Origin: Thermoactinomyces sp. DSM 45892
Lineage (GTDB): Bacteria > Bacillota > Bacilli > Thermoactinomycetales > Thermoactinomycetaceae
Length of the DNA stretch: 64,000 bases
Direction of reading: 5' to 3'
Assembly: GCF_900107305.1 (NCBI RefSeq)
Contig: NZ_FNPL01000002.1
Coordinates: 124,001 to 188,000 of the forward strand
The position numbers and the translations under genes were made by a program. The notes beneath the pieces are model-generated. The model saw only the letters and a list, made by a program, of their open reading frames with translations, made no database searches and was not told the DNA's origin. Positions 45,953 to 55,354 of this stretch are shown piece after piece. Position 1 is the first letter of the stretch, and every line of letters starts with the position of its first letter.

Positions 45953-47200
45953 TTGAGAAAGCTTGTTATTTTGTTAGGTCTTTGCTTGTTAAGTAGTACT
46001 TTAACTTCATGTGCTCTGCCTATAGCCGTATACAACTATGTGGATTCGATGGAAAATGAAATGGATAGTAAGAAGATTGAATACACAGACGAGGCGAAAA
46101 AGAGTGGTTTTGCACTGGAGAAGCCTGCCGCGGGAGCAGTTAAAGGGAAAGGTGAGTTCTTCATTCAAGGGTCTCTTGCAGAATCTAAGGCGGGAGACAT
46201 ACTATCTGTTTGGGTAACAAAGGATGGTCTATCTGGAGAAAAGCAAGTTGTGATAAAGGATAAAAAGTTTCATGGAACCGTTCCTCTTTACTATAGCGAG
46301 GGACAGCACCAGGTGGAGATCCTGATTGAAAAAAATGGTATTAAAGTGACTGTGGCTAAGTTTATAGTAGTTAATACCTCTACGGTGGAACAAACACCTA
46401 TGAAATATAGCGGCTCCTACGGAAAAAATGGGATCACATTACATCAACCTGCTGCAGGTGGAAAAGCGTATGATGGAAAAGTACTATTACAAGGTACGGT
46501 TGAACCACCTTCTAAGGATGTGAAATCGTTAAAATATATGGTTGTTGATGTGGAAAAAGGAGAAGATACCTCGAGATATTACCTGCCAGTCGAGAATCAA
46601 AAATTCTCCAAATGGATTCCGTTGCGATTTGGAGCTGGGGATTACAAAGTAAGTCTTTGGATAGATGAAATGACGGAATATCTAACTCCTGTTGTTGATT
46701 TTGATGTAAAAAACACAGTAACTGCTGATTTACGCGATTTACTTCCAGGAAGTGGAATTGAGTCGGATGATCCTGAAATCATTTCTCTTAGTAAAAAAAT
46801 CACGGCTAAGGCAAGTTCCCCTATGGAGAAAGCGCGAGCGATCTATAAGCATGTGGCCACCAACGTATCGTATGATATGAAAAAGAATGATAACTATTGG
46901 GATGATGGTGCACTGAAGACGTTACGTGAGCGTAAAGGAATCTGCCATGATTATGCCCTTACCACGGTTGCTCTGTTGCGAGCGATTGAGATACCCGCGC
47001 GATATATTGGTGGGGATGCAGGAGAACCACATGCCTGGGTTGAGGCGAAAATCGGTGGCAAGTGGATTACCATGGATCCAACATGGGGTTCAGGCTATTC
47101 GGTTGGGAAAAAGTTTGTGAAGGCATACGACCCATCCTATTTTAATCCAAACCCAGCTTCTTTTAAGAAGACTCATAAGAAGATTGAGGTTGAATATTAA
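45953..47200 (+). CDS. Transglutaminase-like lipoprotein, copy 2
   Basis: This 415-residue tandem paralogue of the preceding gene has the same signal and lipobox (LTSC), beta-rich repeats (including AYDGKVLLQGTVEPPSKD) and C-terminal domain with GICHDYALTT, GEPHAWVEAKIG and TMDPTWGSGYS. The catalytic regions are almost identical while the N-terminal repeats have diverged, suggesting the two copies differ in what they bind. The TTG start and its upstream bases mirror copy 1. A strong terminator follows. Confidence 0.83.
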   Translation: MRKLVILLGLCLLSSTLTSCALPIAVYNYVDSMENEMDSKKIEYTDEAKKSGFALEKPAAGAVKGKGEFFIQGSLAESKAGDILSVWVTKDGLSGEKQVVIKDKKFHGTVPLYYSEGQHQVEILIEKNGIKVTVAKFIVVNTSTVEQTPMKYSGSYGKNGITLHQPAAGGKAYDGKVLLQGTVEPPSKDVKSLKYMVVDVEKGEDTSRYYLPVENQKFSKWIPLRFGAGDYKVSLWIDEMTEYLTPVVDFDVKNTVTADLRDLLPGSGIESDDPEIISLSKKITAKASSPMEKARAIYKHVATNVSYDMKKNDNYWDDGALKTLRERKGICHDYALTTVALLRAIEIPARYIGGDAGEPHAWVEAKIGGKWITMDPTWGSGYSVGKKFVKAYDPSYFNPNPASFKKTHKKIEVEY

Positions 47201-47253
47201 AAAAAACCATATTACTACCATTCATCAAGTTTGGTAGTAATATGGTTTTTTTG
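47201..47253 (+). terminator. Terminator after the transglutaminase-like pair
   Basis: Arms 47201-47220 and 47232-47251 (core CCATATTACTACCA) are perfectly complementary, ending in a T run. Confidence 0.9.
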
Positions 47254-47439
47254 TATAAACCGACCTTGAAATATAACAAAGAAGTAAGGTTGTTGTAAGA
47301 TAAAACCATAGAACAGATGGATGGTTTCTTTTAGGATAGAGTAGAGGTTCTTTCAATATGAGGATTTCGTGCGTTCTGCCCATTCCTTTGATATACTACA
47401 CGAGTTGACGGATACCGTCATATTCGGAGGTGTACAAGG

Positions 47440-48363
47440 ATGTCTAAGACAACTCTATTTCAACATGTTGTCACTCCTGAAGAAGATGGGGAGTTGCTCG
47501 AAACCGTTTTACGAAAGCAATTTCGGTTTTCGAGGCGGATGATGCGTATTCTCAAGCATGAGAAGCGAGTTTTAGTAAATGGAGAGTGGATTTTTTTTCG
47601 AAGTCGGGTAAATGAAAAGGACCTGATTCGAATTGAGTTGAATATTGCGGAGGACGTGGAGTATATTTCTCCTGAAGAGGTACCTTTTACGGTGGTAGAT
47701 GAAGATGAGGATCTCATCGTGGTGAATAAGCCGCCACATACAGTCGTCCATCCTACTGGTTCTCATCAACACGGAACACTTGCAAATGGATTAGTTTATT
47801 ACTGGCAACAGCGGGGAGAAAATCATAAGATCCGCCCTGTTACGCGATTAGATAAAGATACATCGGGCTTGATGGTATTAGCAAAACATGCCTATGGCCA
47901 TGCCTTTCTAGCGGATCAAATGGCAAAAAAACGATACGAGCGAAGTTACTTTGCGATTGTTCACGGGAATCTCATTCACGACAGAGGAACGATTGATCTT
48001 CCTATCGGAAAAGTTCCGGATGTACCCCTGCTCCGGTTTATCGACTTTAGCGAGGAAGGAAGTAGAGCGATTACCCACTATGAAGTAATCGAACGTTTTC
48101 CGCATGCTTCTGTCTTGTGTCTGTGGTTAGAAACAGGCAGAACCCATCAGATTCGAGTTCATCTCTCTTCCATTGGACACCCCATTATCGGGGATGATCT
48201 GTATGGAAATGGAGAGGAAGAGAAGCATCTGATCGGTAGGCAAGCACTACATGCGAAGTTACTTAAAATCTATCATCCGCGAAAAAGGGACTGGGTGGTA
48301 TGGGAAGCACCGATCCCTAGTGATATAAAGCAACTACTTGAACTACTTAGAAGGTGCTCATAA
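47440..48363 (+). CDS. RluA-family RNA pseudouridine synthase
   Basis: The 307-residue enzyme has an N-terminal S4-like RNA-binding region (RKQFRFSRRMMRILKHEKRV) and the RluA catalytic domain with Asp138 in RPVTRLDKDTSGLMVLAKH. Further motifs are KRYERSYFAIVHG and TGRTHQIRVHL. It isomerises uridine in rRNA or tRNA. Bacillus has several paralogues (YhcT, YjbO, YlyB); I cannot tell which one this matches. GGAGGTG precedes the ATG. Confidence 0.92.
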   Translation: MSKTTLFQHVVTPEEDGELLETVLRKQFRFSRRMMRILKHEKRVLVNGEWIFFRSRVNEKDLIRIELNIAEDVEYISPEEVPFTVVDEDEDLIVVNKPPHTVVHPTGSHQHGTLANGLVYYWQQRGENHKIRPVTRLDKDTSGLMVLAKHAYGHAFLADQMAKKRYERSYFAIVHGNLIHDRGTIDLPIGKVPDVPLLRFIDFSEEGSRAITHYEVIERFPHASVLCLWLETGRTHQIRVHLSSIGHPIIGDDLYGNGEEEKHLIGRQALHAKLLKIYHPRKRDWVVWEAPIPSDIKQLLELLRRCS

Positions 48364-48433
48364 AGGGGTGTCTCTAGAGGCAAGTTTTGGGGGATATATA
48401 GTCGGGTAAGAGTAGATTGCGATATAATAAAAA

Positions 48434-48613
48434 TTAGTTCTTATTTTCCTTATTCGGTCTCTTGAAGTACCAAGATAGGCAAAACCAGAAAGCAGAAAAG
48501 AGAATCCCATAGAAAAATAGGTCCCATCCGCTAGTAAACCCTAAAAAGATAGACAGTAATATCCCTGCGATTCCTGTAAAACGACATGCAAAAACAGCAG
48601 CATCCATATTCAT
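48434..48613 (-). CDS. Small membrane protein, 59 residues
   Basis: The minus strand from the ATG at 48613 reads a 59-residue protein starting MNMDAAVFACRFTGIAGILL and ending in the basic FKRPNKENKN. Two hydrophobic segments are seen, about residues 12-26 and 31-49. A good ribosome binding site (GAGGTGA, seven bases before the ATG) supports it as a real gene. It fills most of an otherwise empty interval and is divergent from the following penicillin-binding protein gene. I do not recognise a family. Confidence 0.65.
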   Translation of the reverse strand: MNMDAAVFACRFTGIAGILLSIFLGFTSGWDLFFYGILFSAFWFCLSWYFKRPNKENKN

Positions 48614-48737
48614 ATATTCTTCACCTCATCCCCTATCATAAGTGCTTTTTAGATGGATAACAAGGTAATAGGTGGATGTTGTTTTGCAAGTAAAGATGTG
48701 GGAGTTAATAGGGAATTTTTCAAGGAGGTTTGAATCT

Positions 48738-51182
48738 ATGAATCTATTTAGGAGGAGTAAAGACACTAGTCAGAACTCTAGATCATCGGGATCGGCGCCA
48801 TTGGTTCAATCTCAAACAAAAAAACATACTCCCAATTCTCGTATTGCGAGGAGAAAATCAACTGGTGGAAACCCGACTGGTAAAACGGGTTTTCAAAAAA
48901 TGTTCACACTAAAATGGATGGGGATTGTATTTGCTACTTCTATGCTGTTAGTAGTAGGGATGTACATCACGATTTCAGCGATGGGCGTGGTGTATCCGAT
49001 TAGTAAATTGGATCAAATATTAGCCTCATCCGTGCTGGAAGATGTGGATGGGAAAAAGATTCCCGTTAGTGATGATGAGTATCGGGATTATATTTCACTA
49101 GAAGATATAAAGAAGGTAAACCCACTATTACCACAAGCATTTGTGAAGGTGGAAGATAACCGATTTTATGAGCATAAAGGTGTAGATTATTGGAGTATGG
49201 GTCGTGCGATGGTGACGAACATCGTTGCCATGGAAAAAAGGCAAGGTGGTAGTACTCTCACGATGCAGGTTGCGGGAAATGTAATCTTAAATGACCGGAA
49301 GAAGACATTTTCGCGGAAATTGATGGAGATTGGAACCGCATGGAACTTGGAGTTAGAAGCAGGGAAAGATAAAATCCTAGAAGCTTATCTCAATTATATT
49401 AGCTTCGGTGGAAAAGCTCGTGGAGTCAAAGCAGCTGCCCTTTTCTATTTTAATAAAGATATTAGTAAAGACAAGTTAGAAGTAGCTGAGATCGCCTATT
49501 TAGCAGGACTACCTAAGGCACCAACCCGATATTGTGGTTTTTGCGGAAAGGAGAATGCTGAGCGAGGTGAAAAGCGTGCACAGACTACTTTATATGTGAT
49601 GTCACATGATGATGATGGTGCAAAGCCGATTATTACCATGGATCAATATGAAAAAGCAAAGAAGTACAAATTTAAATGGACGACCGATTATCGGGATAAA
49701 TATTTGGCTGGTAAAAGCTCACAATTAAATTCCGCTTTTATCGCCCAAGTGAAAGAAGAGTTAAAAGAAGACTATGGATATAGTGAAGAAGATGTTGAGA
49801 ATTTAAGTACATTAGGACTTCAAATCAAAACCCGTTTGAATCAAAATGTGCAGAAGGAAACACAAGAAGCGTTAAACAACCTCGACAAAACCAGCTCCCA
49901 ACTTCAAGGGGGAACGGTTACGTTAGATAAAGATGGTTATATCGTAGCCATCGGTGGTGGGAAGAATTATAAACCAGGTGATCTAAACAAAGCATTTAAT
50001 GATCCGAAACAACCGGGTTCCTCGATTAAGCCGTTAACGGTGTTTGCTCCTGCAATGGATTTAAACAAAGATAAAGTGGATCCCTATACCACGGTAGAAG
50101 ACCGTAAGAAGGACTTTGGTGGTGGATATTCGCCAGATAACGCGGATGGACGGGAGCATGGCACAGTTTCCTTACAAGAAGTGGCTAAGAAGTCATATAA
50201 TTTAGGGACTCTGGAAACCTTGCAAAAGTATGTGGGCGTTAGTAAAGCATTCGAATATTCGGAGAGGTTGGAGCTTGGACTTGACTCTAAAACGGACAAA
50301 AATCTAGGAGCTCTCGGCTTAGGTGGAGTTAGTAAAGGGGTAACCCCTCTACAAATGGCACAAGCTTACACTTCATTTCCAAATAATGGTGTTATGAAGC
50401 ATGCTCGTGCGATTGTAGAAGTCCAAGAGCCTGTAGATGGTAAGTTAAAAAAGAAATCATTAGAAGATAAGGCCCAAAAGAGGTTGGAAGATAAGAAAGT
50501 GTATGAGCCTCAAGCAGCTTACTATACCCATAAGATGCTACAGGAAGTAGTGCAGTCTGGAACTGCTACGGGTGTGAAATCAGGGAATCAGCCGGTTGCT
50601 GGTAAAACAGGTACAACCAATGAAAACAAGGTAGCTTGGTTTGTCGGTTATACCCCTCGTTATGTAACGGCTGTGATGGTATATAACACGAAGCCGGAAA
50701 AGAAGGTAAGTGCTCTATCGGGCGGAAAAGTGCCTGTTACGGTATTTAACGATATTATTCAATCGGCAGAAAAAGGTCAAAAAGCTCTCAGTTTTACTCG
50801 CCCAGATGGAGTAAAAGACCCAGAACCACCATTTGAACTGAGCAAAGTGAGTCTGACTGGTAACTTTGATTCAGTCAAGAATGAAGCCATACTCAACTGG
50901 TCTGTACCAAGAGATATGCAAACCCCTCGGATTCGTTATGAGATTTATCGTACAGACGGTGGCGAGAAGAAAGTCCAAGATGCTGCCTTTAGTGATACCT
51001 CGATTCGAATCCCACTAGATGGGGAGTCAGGAAGCAGCTTCCAGTTTAAAGTGAAGGTGATTGATGGAGAGACAGGACAGTCAGTAGACTCGAATACAGT
51101 TACTGTGACACCATCGGGGTCAGGGGAACAGAATGAAAGCAAGAAAGATAAAGGTTTCTTTGATTGGTTAACAGATTGGTAG
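48738..51182 (+). CDS. Class A penicillin-binding protein (glycosyltransferase/transpeptidase)
   Basis: This is an 814-residue bifunctional cell wall synthase. A basic cytoplasmic tail and one membrane helix (about residues 60-85) precede the GT51 domain, with catalytic glutamate in KVEDNRFYEHKGVDY, then GGSTLTMQ, SRKLMEI and ILEAYLNYISFGG. The transpeptidase domain has SxxK in PGSSIKP, SYN and KTGT. A C-terminal fibronectin-type domain follows (about 690-790). The frame is open to 48672, but the ATG at 48738 follows AAGGAGG. The second GT motif has methionine where most class A PBPs have glutamine. Confidence 0.93.
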   Translation: MNLFRRSKDTSQNSRSSGSAPLVQSQTKKHTPNSRIARRKSTGGNPTGKTGFQKMFTLKWMGIVFATSMLLVVGMYITISAMGVVYPISKLDQILASSVLEDVDGKKIPVSDDEYRDYISLEDIKKVNPLLPQAFVKVEDNRFYEHKGVDYWSMGRAMVTNIVAMEKRQGGSTLTMQVAGNVILNDRKKTFSRKLMEIGTAWNLELEAGKDKILEAYLNYISFGGKARGVKAAALFYFNKDISKDKLEVAEIAYLAGLPKAPTRYCGFCGKENAERGEKRAQTTLYVMSHDDDGAKPIITMDQYEKAKKYKFKWTTDYRDKYLAGKSSQLNSAFIAQVKEELKEDYGYSEEDVENLSTLGLQIKTRLNQNVQKETQEALNNLDKTSSQLQGGTVTLDKDGYIVAIGGGKNYKPGDLNKAFNDPKQPGSSIKPLTVFAPAMDLNKDKVDPYTTVEDRKKDFGGGYSPDNADGREHGTVSLQEVAKKSYNLGTLETLQKYVGVSKAFEYSERLELGLDSKTDKNLGALGLGGVSKGVTPLQMAQAYTSFPNNGVMKHARAIVEVQEPVDGKLKKKSLEDKAQKRLEDKKVYEPQAAYYTHKMLQEVVQSGTATGVKSGNQPVAGKTGTTNENKVAWFVGYTPRYVTAVMVYNTKPEKKVSALSGGKVPVTVFNDIIQSAEKGQKALSFTRPDGVKDPEPPFELSKVSLTGNFDSVKNEAILNWSVPRDMQTPRIRYEIYRTDGGEKKVQDAAFSDTSIRIPLDGESGSSFQFKVKVIDGETGQSVDSNTVTVTPSGSGEQNESKKDKGFFDWLTDW

Positions 51183-51194
51183 AGAAAAACGAAG

Positions 51195-51231
51195 AAAAAG
51201 CTAGGATTCCTTTGAGGTCCTAGCTTTTTTA
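51195..51231 (+). terminator. Terminator after the first PBP gene
   Basis: AAAAAGCTAGGA and TCCTAGCTTTTTT form a perfect stem with a T run. Confidence 0.85.
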
Positions 51232-51348
51232 TCCTTGTTCAAGGAAATGTCACCGCATATTTAGAATTTGCCTACAGAATGGGTAATTCTTCGGTTGCAT
51301 CTCAGAGCGGTCTAATGTAGTCTAATGAAGAAAATAAGGGGTGTAATG

Positions 51349-51432
51349 ATGAAGGATTCTCTATCAGATAATATGTTTTTTGTAAATGTTAAAAATCAGA
51401 AAAAAATTGAATTTATTTACATAGGAGGTTGA
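51349..51432 (+). CDS. Possible 27-residue upstream ORF before the second PBP gene
   Basis: An ATG at 51349 (or 51346) after AAGGGG opens a frame of 27 codons ending at TGA 51430-51432. The frame runs through the AGGAGG that serves the PBP start at 51437. Terminating ribosomes would sit on that site, so translational coupling or control is conceivable. No product is recognised; chance occurrence is possible. Confidence 0.35.
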   Translation: MKDSLSDNMFFVNVKNQKKIEFIYIGG

Positions 51433-51436
51433 AGAA

Positions 51437-54163
51437 ATGAGTGATTATCCACGCAAATCGCGCAGCCATAACCATCAAGGCTCCAACTTCCAAGAGTCAT
51501 CTCGATCAGGTGCGAGTCGTTCGGGGGGACGGATGAGTCGTCTCCAAGCGATAAATAGTTCCCGTCAAGGCGACGATGAGGTATCACCTCGCACGGAGCG
51601 AGGGGCGAGGAGTCGTGCAGGAGCAAGCGGAAGACGTTCCCAACAGGGGGGAGGCAAGAAGGGGCGTAGCGGCTGGAGAAAGTATATTAATTTGAAGACG
51701 GTTGGGGCTACCTTGGGGATTCTATTTCTCATCGGGGCTGGAGTTCTTACATACCTTTTCATGTCAGTGCAAAAGATGGGGATTGATAAGTTAAAAGCAG
51801 CCAACAAGAGTTCGAGTGTTGTTTCCGCTAAGAACGGAGATGTTATTGGAAGTATCGGAGATCGAAAACAACAATTCGTCTCGCTTAAAGATCTGAAGGC
51901 ACGAAACCCGATGTTAGTCGAAACCCTTGTGAAAACGGAGGATGCTCGTTTTTATAATCATGGTGGTGTCGACTATCAGGGTCTAGGTCGGGCTGTATAC
52001 CTTAATATTTTAAACCCGGGTAAAGGAGGCGGTGGTGGGACACTTGCGATGCAGCTTGCGCGGAACATTATCTTAAACAACAAAGAGAAAACGGCTAACC
52101 GTAAGGTCGCAGAGATGAAGATTGCTTGGGACTTAATCGATGATCCGAAGGTGGGCAAAGATGGAGTCTTAGAAGGCTATCTAAACTATATTGACTTTGG
52201 AACCACGATCCAAGGAGTACAGGCGGCTTCTAAGATTTACTTTGGGAAAGATTTAACCAAGGATACGCTTGAACCTGAAGAAGTGGCCACATTAATAGCG
52301 ATTCCAAACAACCCAAACCTATATAATCCACTTCAAGAGAGCCGTCATGCGAAGTTAAAAGAACGTAGAGACTGGATTTTGAAGAACAAGATGACCGATT
52401 CCGAGTATTCACCTGCACTCCTTACGAAGGAGAAAGCAGATCAGGCAGTTGCGAAATCGATCGAGTCGACCATGGTTATGGGAGAAAACAATAAGTATGC
52501 TGATGAGTTTCAAAAGAAAACGCAACACGCAGCTTATATAGACTATGTACAAAAAGAATTGCAAGAGCGCTACGATATCAATCCTCAAAGACTAAATAGT
52601 GAAGGCTATAAAATTACAGTGGCTATTGATACCAAGATGAATGATATTGTAGAACAAGAAGTAAACAAAGATGCGAACTATGTGAATAAAAACACCCCGA
52701 AGAAGTCAGCGAAGTCTCTAAAGTCATCGTTTGCGATTTCGGATCCACGGACAGGGGAGATCAAGGCGTTATCTGGTGGTAGAAATTATAAAGTGGGTAT
52801 GTTTAACTATGCGACAACGCGTCTGTACCCAGGTTCATCGATTAAGCCGATCGCTGCATATGCTCCTTACCTCGATCTGAATAAGAAATTAAATATGTAT
52901 TCATCCGTTAATACATCTCAGTTCGAGTACAGAGGTTGGAAGCCGAAAAACTACAGCGGGGCACCTACCACTTCGTCTATGCAGATGGTGGATGCGGTGA
53001 AGCAATCGGATAACCAAGCAGCGGCTAGAATCGTGGTTGAAAAGGTTACTCTTCCAAACTCGGAGAAGTATCTGAATAAGATGGGCTTAAAAGTGTCTGG
53101 AGAAACTCCTTCCGCGTTAGCGTTGGGAAGTGGATTTAAAAACGGCGGCTTTACGGCTGCTGATATGACGCAGGCATACTCGATTTTTGTAAATGAAGGG
53201 GAAGCCGTGCAAGCCCATACCGTTGTAGAAGTAAAAAATATGGAAGGCAAGAAGATTCCTGCGAAGGACCCAGAAGGTTTCAAAGTAGGAGAGGAAGTAG
53301 TCTCGAAAAAAGCAGCCTATAATACATTGTTGATGATGAAAGAGGTTGCGAAGTCGAAGGAAAACATTAAAATTCCAAATCATGATGTAGCAGGAAAAAC
53401 AGGTACCAACGATGATGATAAATCAGGATCCTTTGTTGGATTTACCAATGACTTGGTGGCCGCTTCCTTTGTTGTGAACGACTATAAGTACAAGAAAACA
53501 GATCCTGAGTTTGTTCCGATCTCGGGTTCCATTCAACCAACAGTCCTATGGAATTCGATTATGAGTAGGGTAATGAAAGACATGCCAGCAAGTAAATTTA
53601 AACGACCAGATGGTGTAGAAGAACCACAACCTCAGGAAGAAATAAAAGGATTTGACTTCTCGCTCTCTTCCCACGGTCAAGGGGTTAAGATCAACATCAA
53701 GGGTGGTTCACCAAATGCAGTCTACAAAGTAGAGAGAAAAGACGCTTCAGGTTATGTGACGGTAGTCGAAGAAGGACATGCGGGTTCTCTAGTGGACTCC
53801 AGTGCGACAGTTGACGTAAATGATCCGAACCAGAAGTTTACTTACAAAGTGACTGCAACAGTAAAAGGTGACGATGGAGAGAATAGCACCAAGACGGTGG
53901 AAAAAACACTGTCAGTCTCAGGTCTGAAACCGAAACCAGAAGATCCAACGAAATGTGATCCAACTGTGGATCCGAATTGTATACCAAACCCGGATAATGG
54001 CAACGGCGGCGGAGATAACGGCGGCGGAGATAACGGCGGCGGAGGCAATGGCGGCGGAGGCAATGGCGGCGGAGGCAATGGCGGCGGAGGCAACGGCGGC
54101 GGAGGCAACGGCGGCGGAGGCAATGGCGGCGGAGGCAATGGCGGCGGAGGCAATCGCCCCTAA
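51437..54163 (+). CDS. Class A penicillin-binding protein with Gly/Asn-rich tail
   Basis: This is a 908-residue bifunctional peptidoglycan synthase. It has a Ser/Arg/Gly-rich cytoplasmic tail, one membrane helix (about 92-112), and a GT51 domain with TEDARFYNHGGVDY, GGGTLAMQLARN and VLEGYLNYIDFG. The transpeptidase domain has PGSSIKP, SDN and KTGT. A fibronectin-like domain and a tail made of (Gly)3-4-Asn/Asp-Asn repeats follow. The second GT motif departs from the usual GGSTITQQ by Gly for Ser and Met for Gln. It is the tandem partner of the preceding PBP. The tail could act as a flexible spacer in the wall. Confidence 0.92.
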   Translation: MSDYPRKSRSHNHQGSNFQESSRSGASRSGGRMSRLQAINSSRQGDDEVSPRTERGARSRAGASGRRSQQGGGKKGRSGWRKYINLKTVGATLGILFLIGAGVLTYLFMSVQKMGIDKLKAANKSSSVVSAKNGDVIGSIGDRKQQFVSLKDLKARNPMLVETLVKTEDARFYNHGGVDYQGLGRAVYLNILNPGKGGGGGTLAMQLARNIILNNKEKTANRKVAEMKIAWDLIDDPKVGKDGVLEGYLNYIDFGTTIQGVQAASKIYFGKDLTKDTLEPEEVATLIAIPNNPNLYNPLQESRHAKLKERRDWILKNKMTDSEYSPALLTKEKADQAVAKSIESTMVMGENNKYADEFQKKTQHAAYIDYVQKELQERYDINPQRLNSEGYKITVAIDTKMNDIVEQEVNKDANYVNKNTPKKSAKSLKSSFAISDPRTGEIKALSGGRNYKVGMFNYATTRLYPGSSIKPIAAYAPYLDLNKKLNMYSSVNTSQFEYRGWKPKNYSGAPTTSSMQMVDAVKQSDNQAAARIVVEKVTLPNSEKYLNKMGLKVSGETPSALALGSGFKNGGFTAADMTQAYSIFVNEGEAVQAHTVVEVKNMEGKKIPAKDPEGFKVGEEVVSKKAAYNTLLMMKEVAKSKENIKIPNHDVAGKTGTNDDDKSGSFVGFTNDLVAASFVVNDYKYKKTDPEFVPISGSIQPTVLWNSIMSRVMKDMPASKFKRPDGVEEPQPQEEIKGFDFSLSSHGQGVKINIKGGSPNAVYKVERKDASGYVTVVEEGHAGSLVDSSATVDVNDPNQKFTYKVTATVKGDDGENSTKTVEKTLSVSGLKPKPEDPTKCDPTVDPNCIPNPDNGNGGGDNGGGDNGGGGNGGGGNGGGGNGGGGNGGGGNGGGGNGGGGNGGGGNRP
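54005..54154 (+). repeat. Ten tandem 15-base repeats in the PBP tail
   Basis: Ten copies of GGCGGCGGAGRYAAY run without interruption inside the coding frame, encoding GGGDN (first two units) or GGGGN. Unit identity is very high, so copy number is likely to vary by slippage without breaking the frame. Confidence 0.95.
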
Positions 54164-54176
54164 ATGAATCAAAGAG

Positions 54177-54214
54177 AAAACCCCAGACTCATTCGTGAGT
54201 CTGGGGTTTTTCTT
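54177..54214 (+). terminator. Terminator after the second PBP gene
   Basis: AAAACCCCAGACTC and GAGTCTGGGGTTTT are perfectly complementary around a six-base loop and end in T residues. Confidence 0.9.
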
Positions 54215-54274
54215 TTGTGTTCTAATCCAACGACCTGTCCCATATAGTAGTCCTAGCCATGTTTATCAGGAAGG

Positions 54275-55336
54275 TTGTGGAGACTTGTGCGGGGTCGTCT
54301 TTCCTTAGCGGTTCGAGTAGGATTTACCTATTGTGGGACGATTGTGGGAGCAGGATTTGCTTCCGGACAAGAGATTTTACAATTTTTCTCCATGTATGGT
54401 CGATACGCGATGGGCGCGATATTGATTAGTACCTTTCTATTCTCATGGTTTGGAACACGCATGTTGATCTTTGGATCGAGGCTTCGGGCTCACTCTTTTG
54501 AGGAGTTTAATCTATATGTATTTGGGCCTCGTTTTGGACCTGTGATGAGTGCGATGATTAGCCTCGTTTTGTTCGGAGTGACGGCTTCGATGTTATCAGG
54601 AGTAGGTTCTCTGTTTCAGGAGCAATTGGGGCTTTCTTTTCACCTAGGTGTGATGATCACGATTGCGTTAACGTATTTTGTCTGTAAGAAGGGAATTAAC
54701 GGGATTATGTCTGTCAATTCATCCGTAGTCCCTTTGATGTTTTCATTCCTAATCGTAATGGGGTTGTATTCTTGGTATTACGGAGATTGGCAAGTGATCG
54801 CGGTACAAGAATCGAACGGACAACATGGACACTGGCTTATTTCCGCGATTACCTATGTGGCATTTAATATTGTGATGGCCCAAGCCGTGTTGGTACCGCT
54901 CGGTGCAGAGATTCAAGATGAAAGGATATTACGGCTAGGTAGTTGGATTGGGGGCCTCGGCCTCGGATTTATGCTACTAGCTAGTAACTATGCCCTTCAG
55001 CTTCATATGGATGAAGTGAAGCTGTATGACTTACCGATGGCGTGGATGGTCTCACAATTAGGAGAGTGGATGCAAGGTTTCTTCTTAATCGTGATCTGGG
55101 CGGAGATCTTTACCACTCTAGTAAGTAATGTATACGGTTTAACAACGAATCTACAGCGAGTTTTCCCCATACGTCAGACCTATATAATGTTGGCTATCTT
55201 TGGGATTGCGTATATTTGTTCTTTAGCTGGTTTCTCTACACTTGTACACTTTTTATATCCATTGTTTGGTTATTGTGGATTCATTATTATGTTTCAATTG
55301 CTATATCGATTTACACCCAAACAAAAAGTTGGATAA
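54275..55336 (+). CDS. YkvI-like membrane transporter-fold protein
   Basis: The 353-residue protein has about ten hydrophobic segments and the N-terminal VGFTYCGTIVGAGFASGQE, a glycine-rich broken-helix pattern like that of APC/LeuT-fold transporters. It resembles B. subtilis YkvI and related uncharacterised membrane proteins; I know no substrate. The TTG at 54275 touches AGGAAGG; the GTG at 54287 is an alternative start. The next gene, 18 bases away, is also a membrane protein. Confidence 0.78.
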   Translation: MWRLVRGRLSLAVRVGFTYCGTIVGAGFASGQEILQFFSMYGRYAMGAILISTFLFSWFGTRMLIFGSRLRAHSFEEFNLYVFGPRFGPVMSAMISLVLFGVTASMLSGVGSLFQEQLGLSFHLGVMITIALTYFVCKKGINGIMSVNSSVVPLMFSFLIVMGLYSWYYGDWQVIAVQESNGQHGHWLISAITYVAFNIVMAQAVLVPLGAEIQDERILRLGSWIGGLGLGFMLLASNYALQLHMDEVKLYDLPMAWMVSQLGEWMQGFFLIVIWAEIFTTLVSNVYGLTTNLQRVFPIRQTYIMLAIFGIAYICSLAGFSTLVHFLYPLFGYCGFIIMFQLLYRFTPKQKVG

Positions 55337-55354
55337 GGGAAAGGATGAACAAAA

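Noticed and set aside
53842-54172. Proline-rich or alanine-rich frames on both strands in the PBP tail
   Set aside because: They are by-products of the 15-base GGCGGCGGAGRYAAY repeats in other frames; the PBP frame is the coding one.
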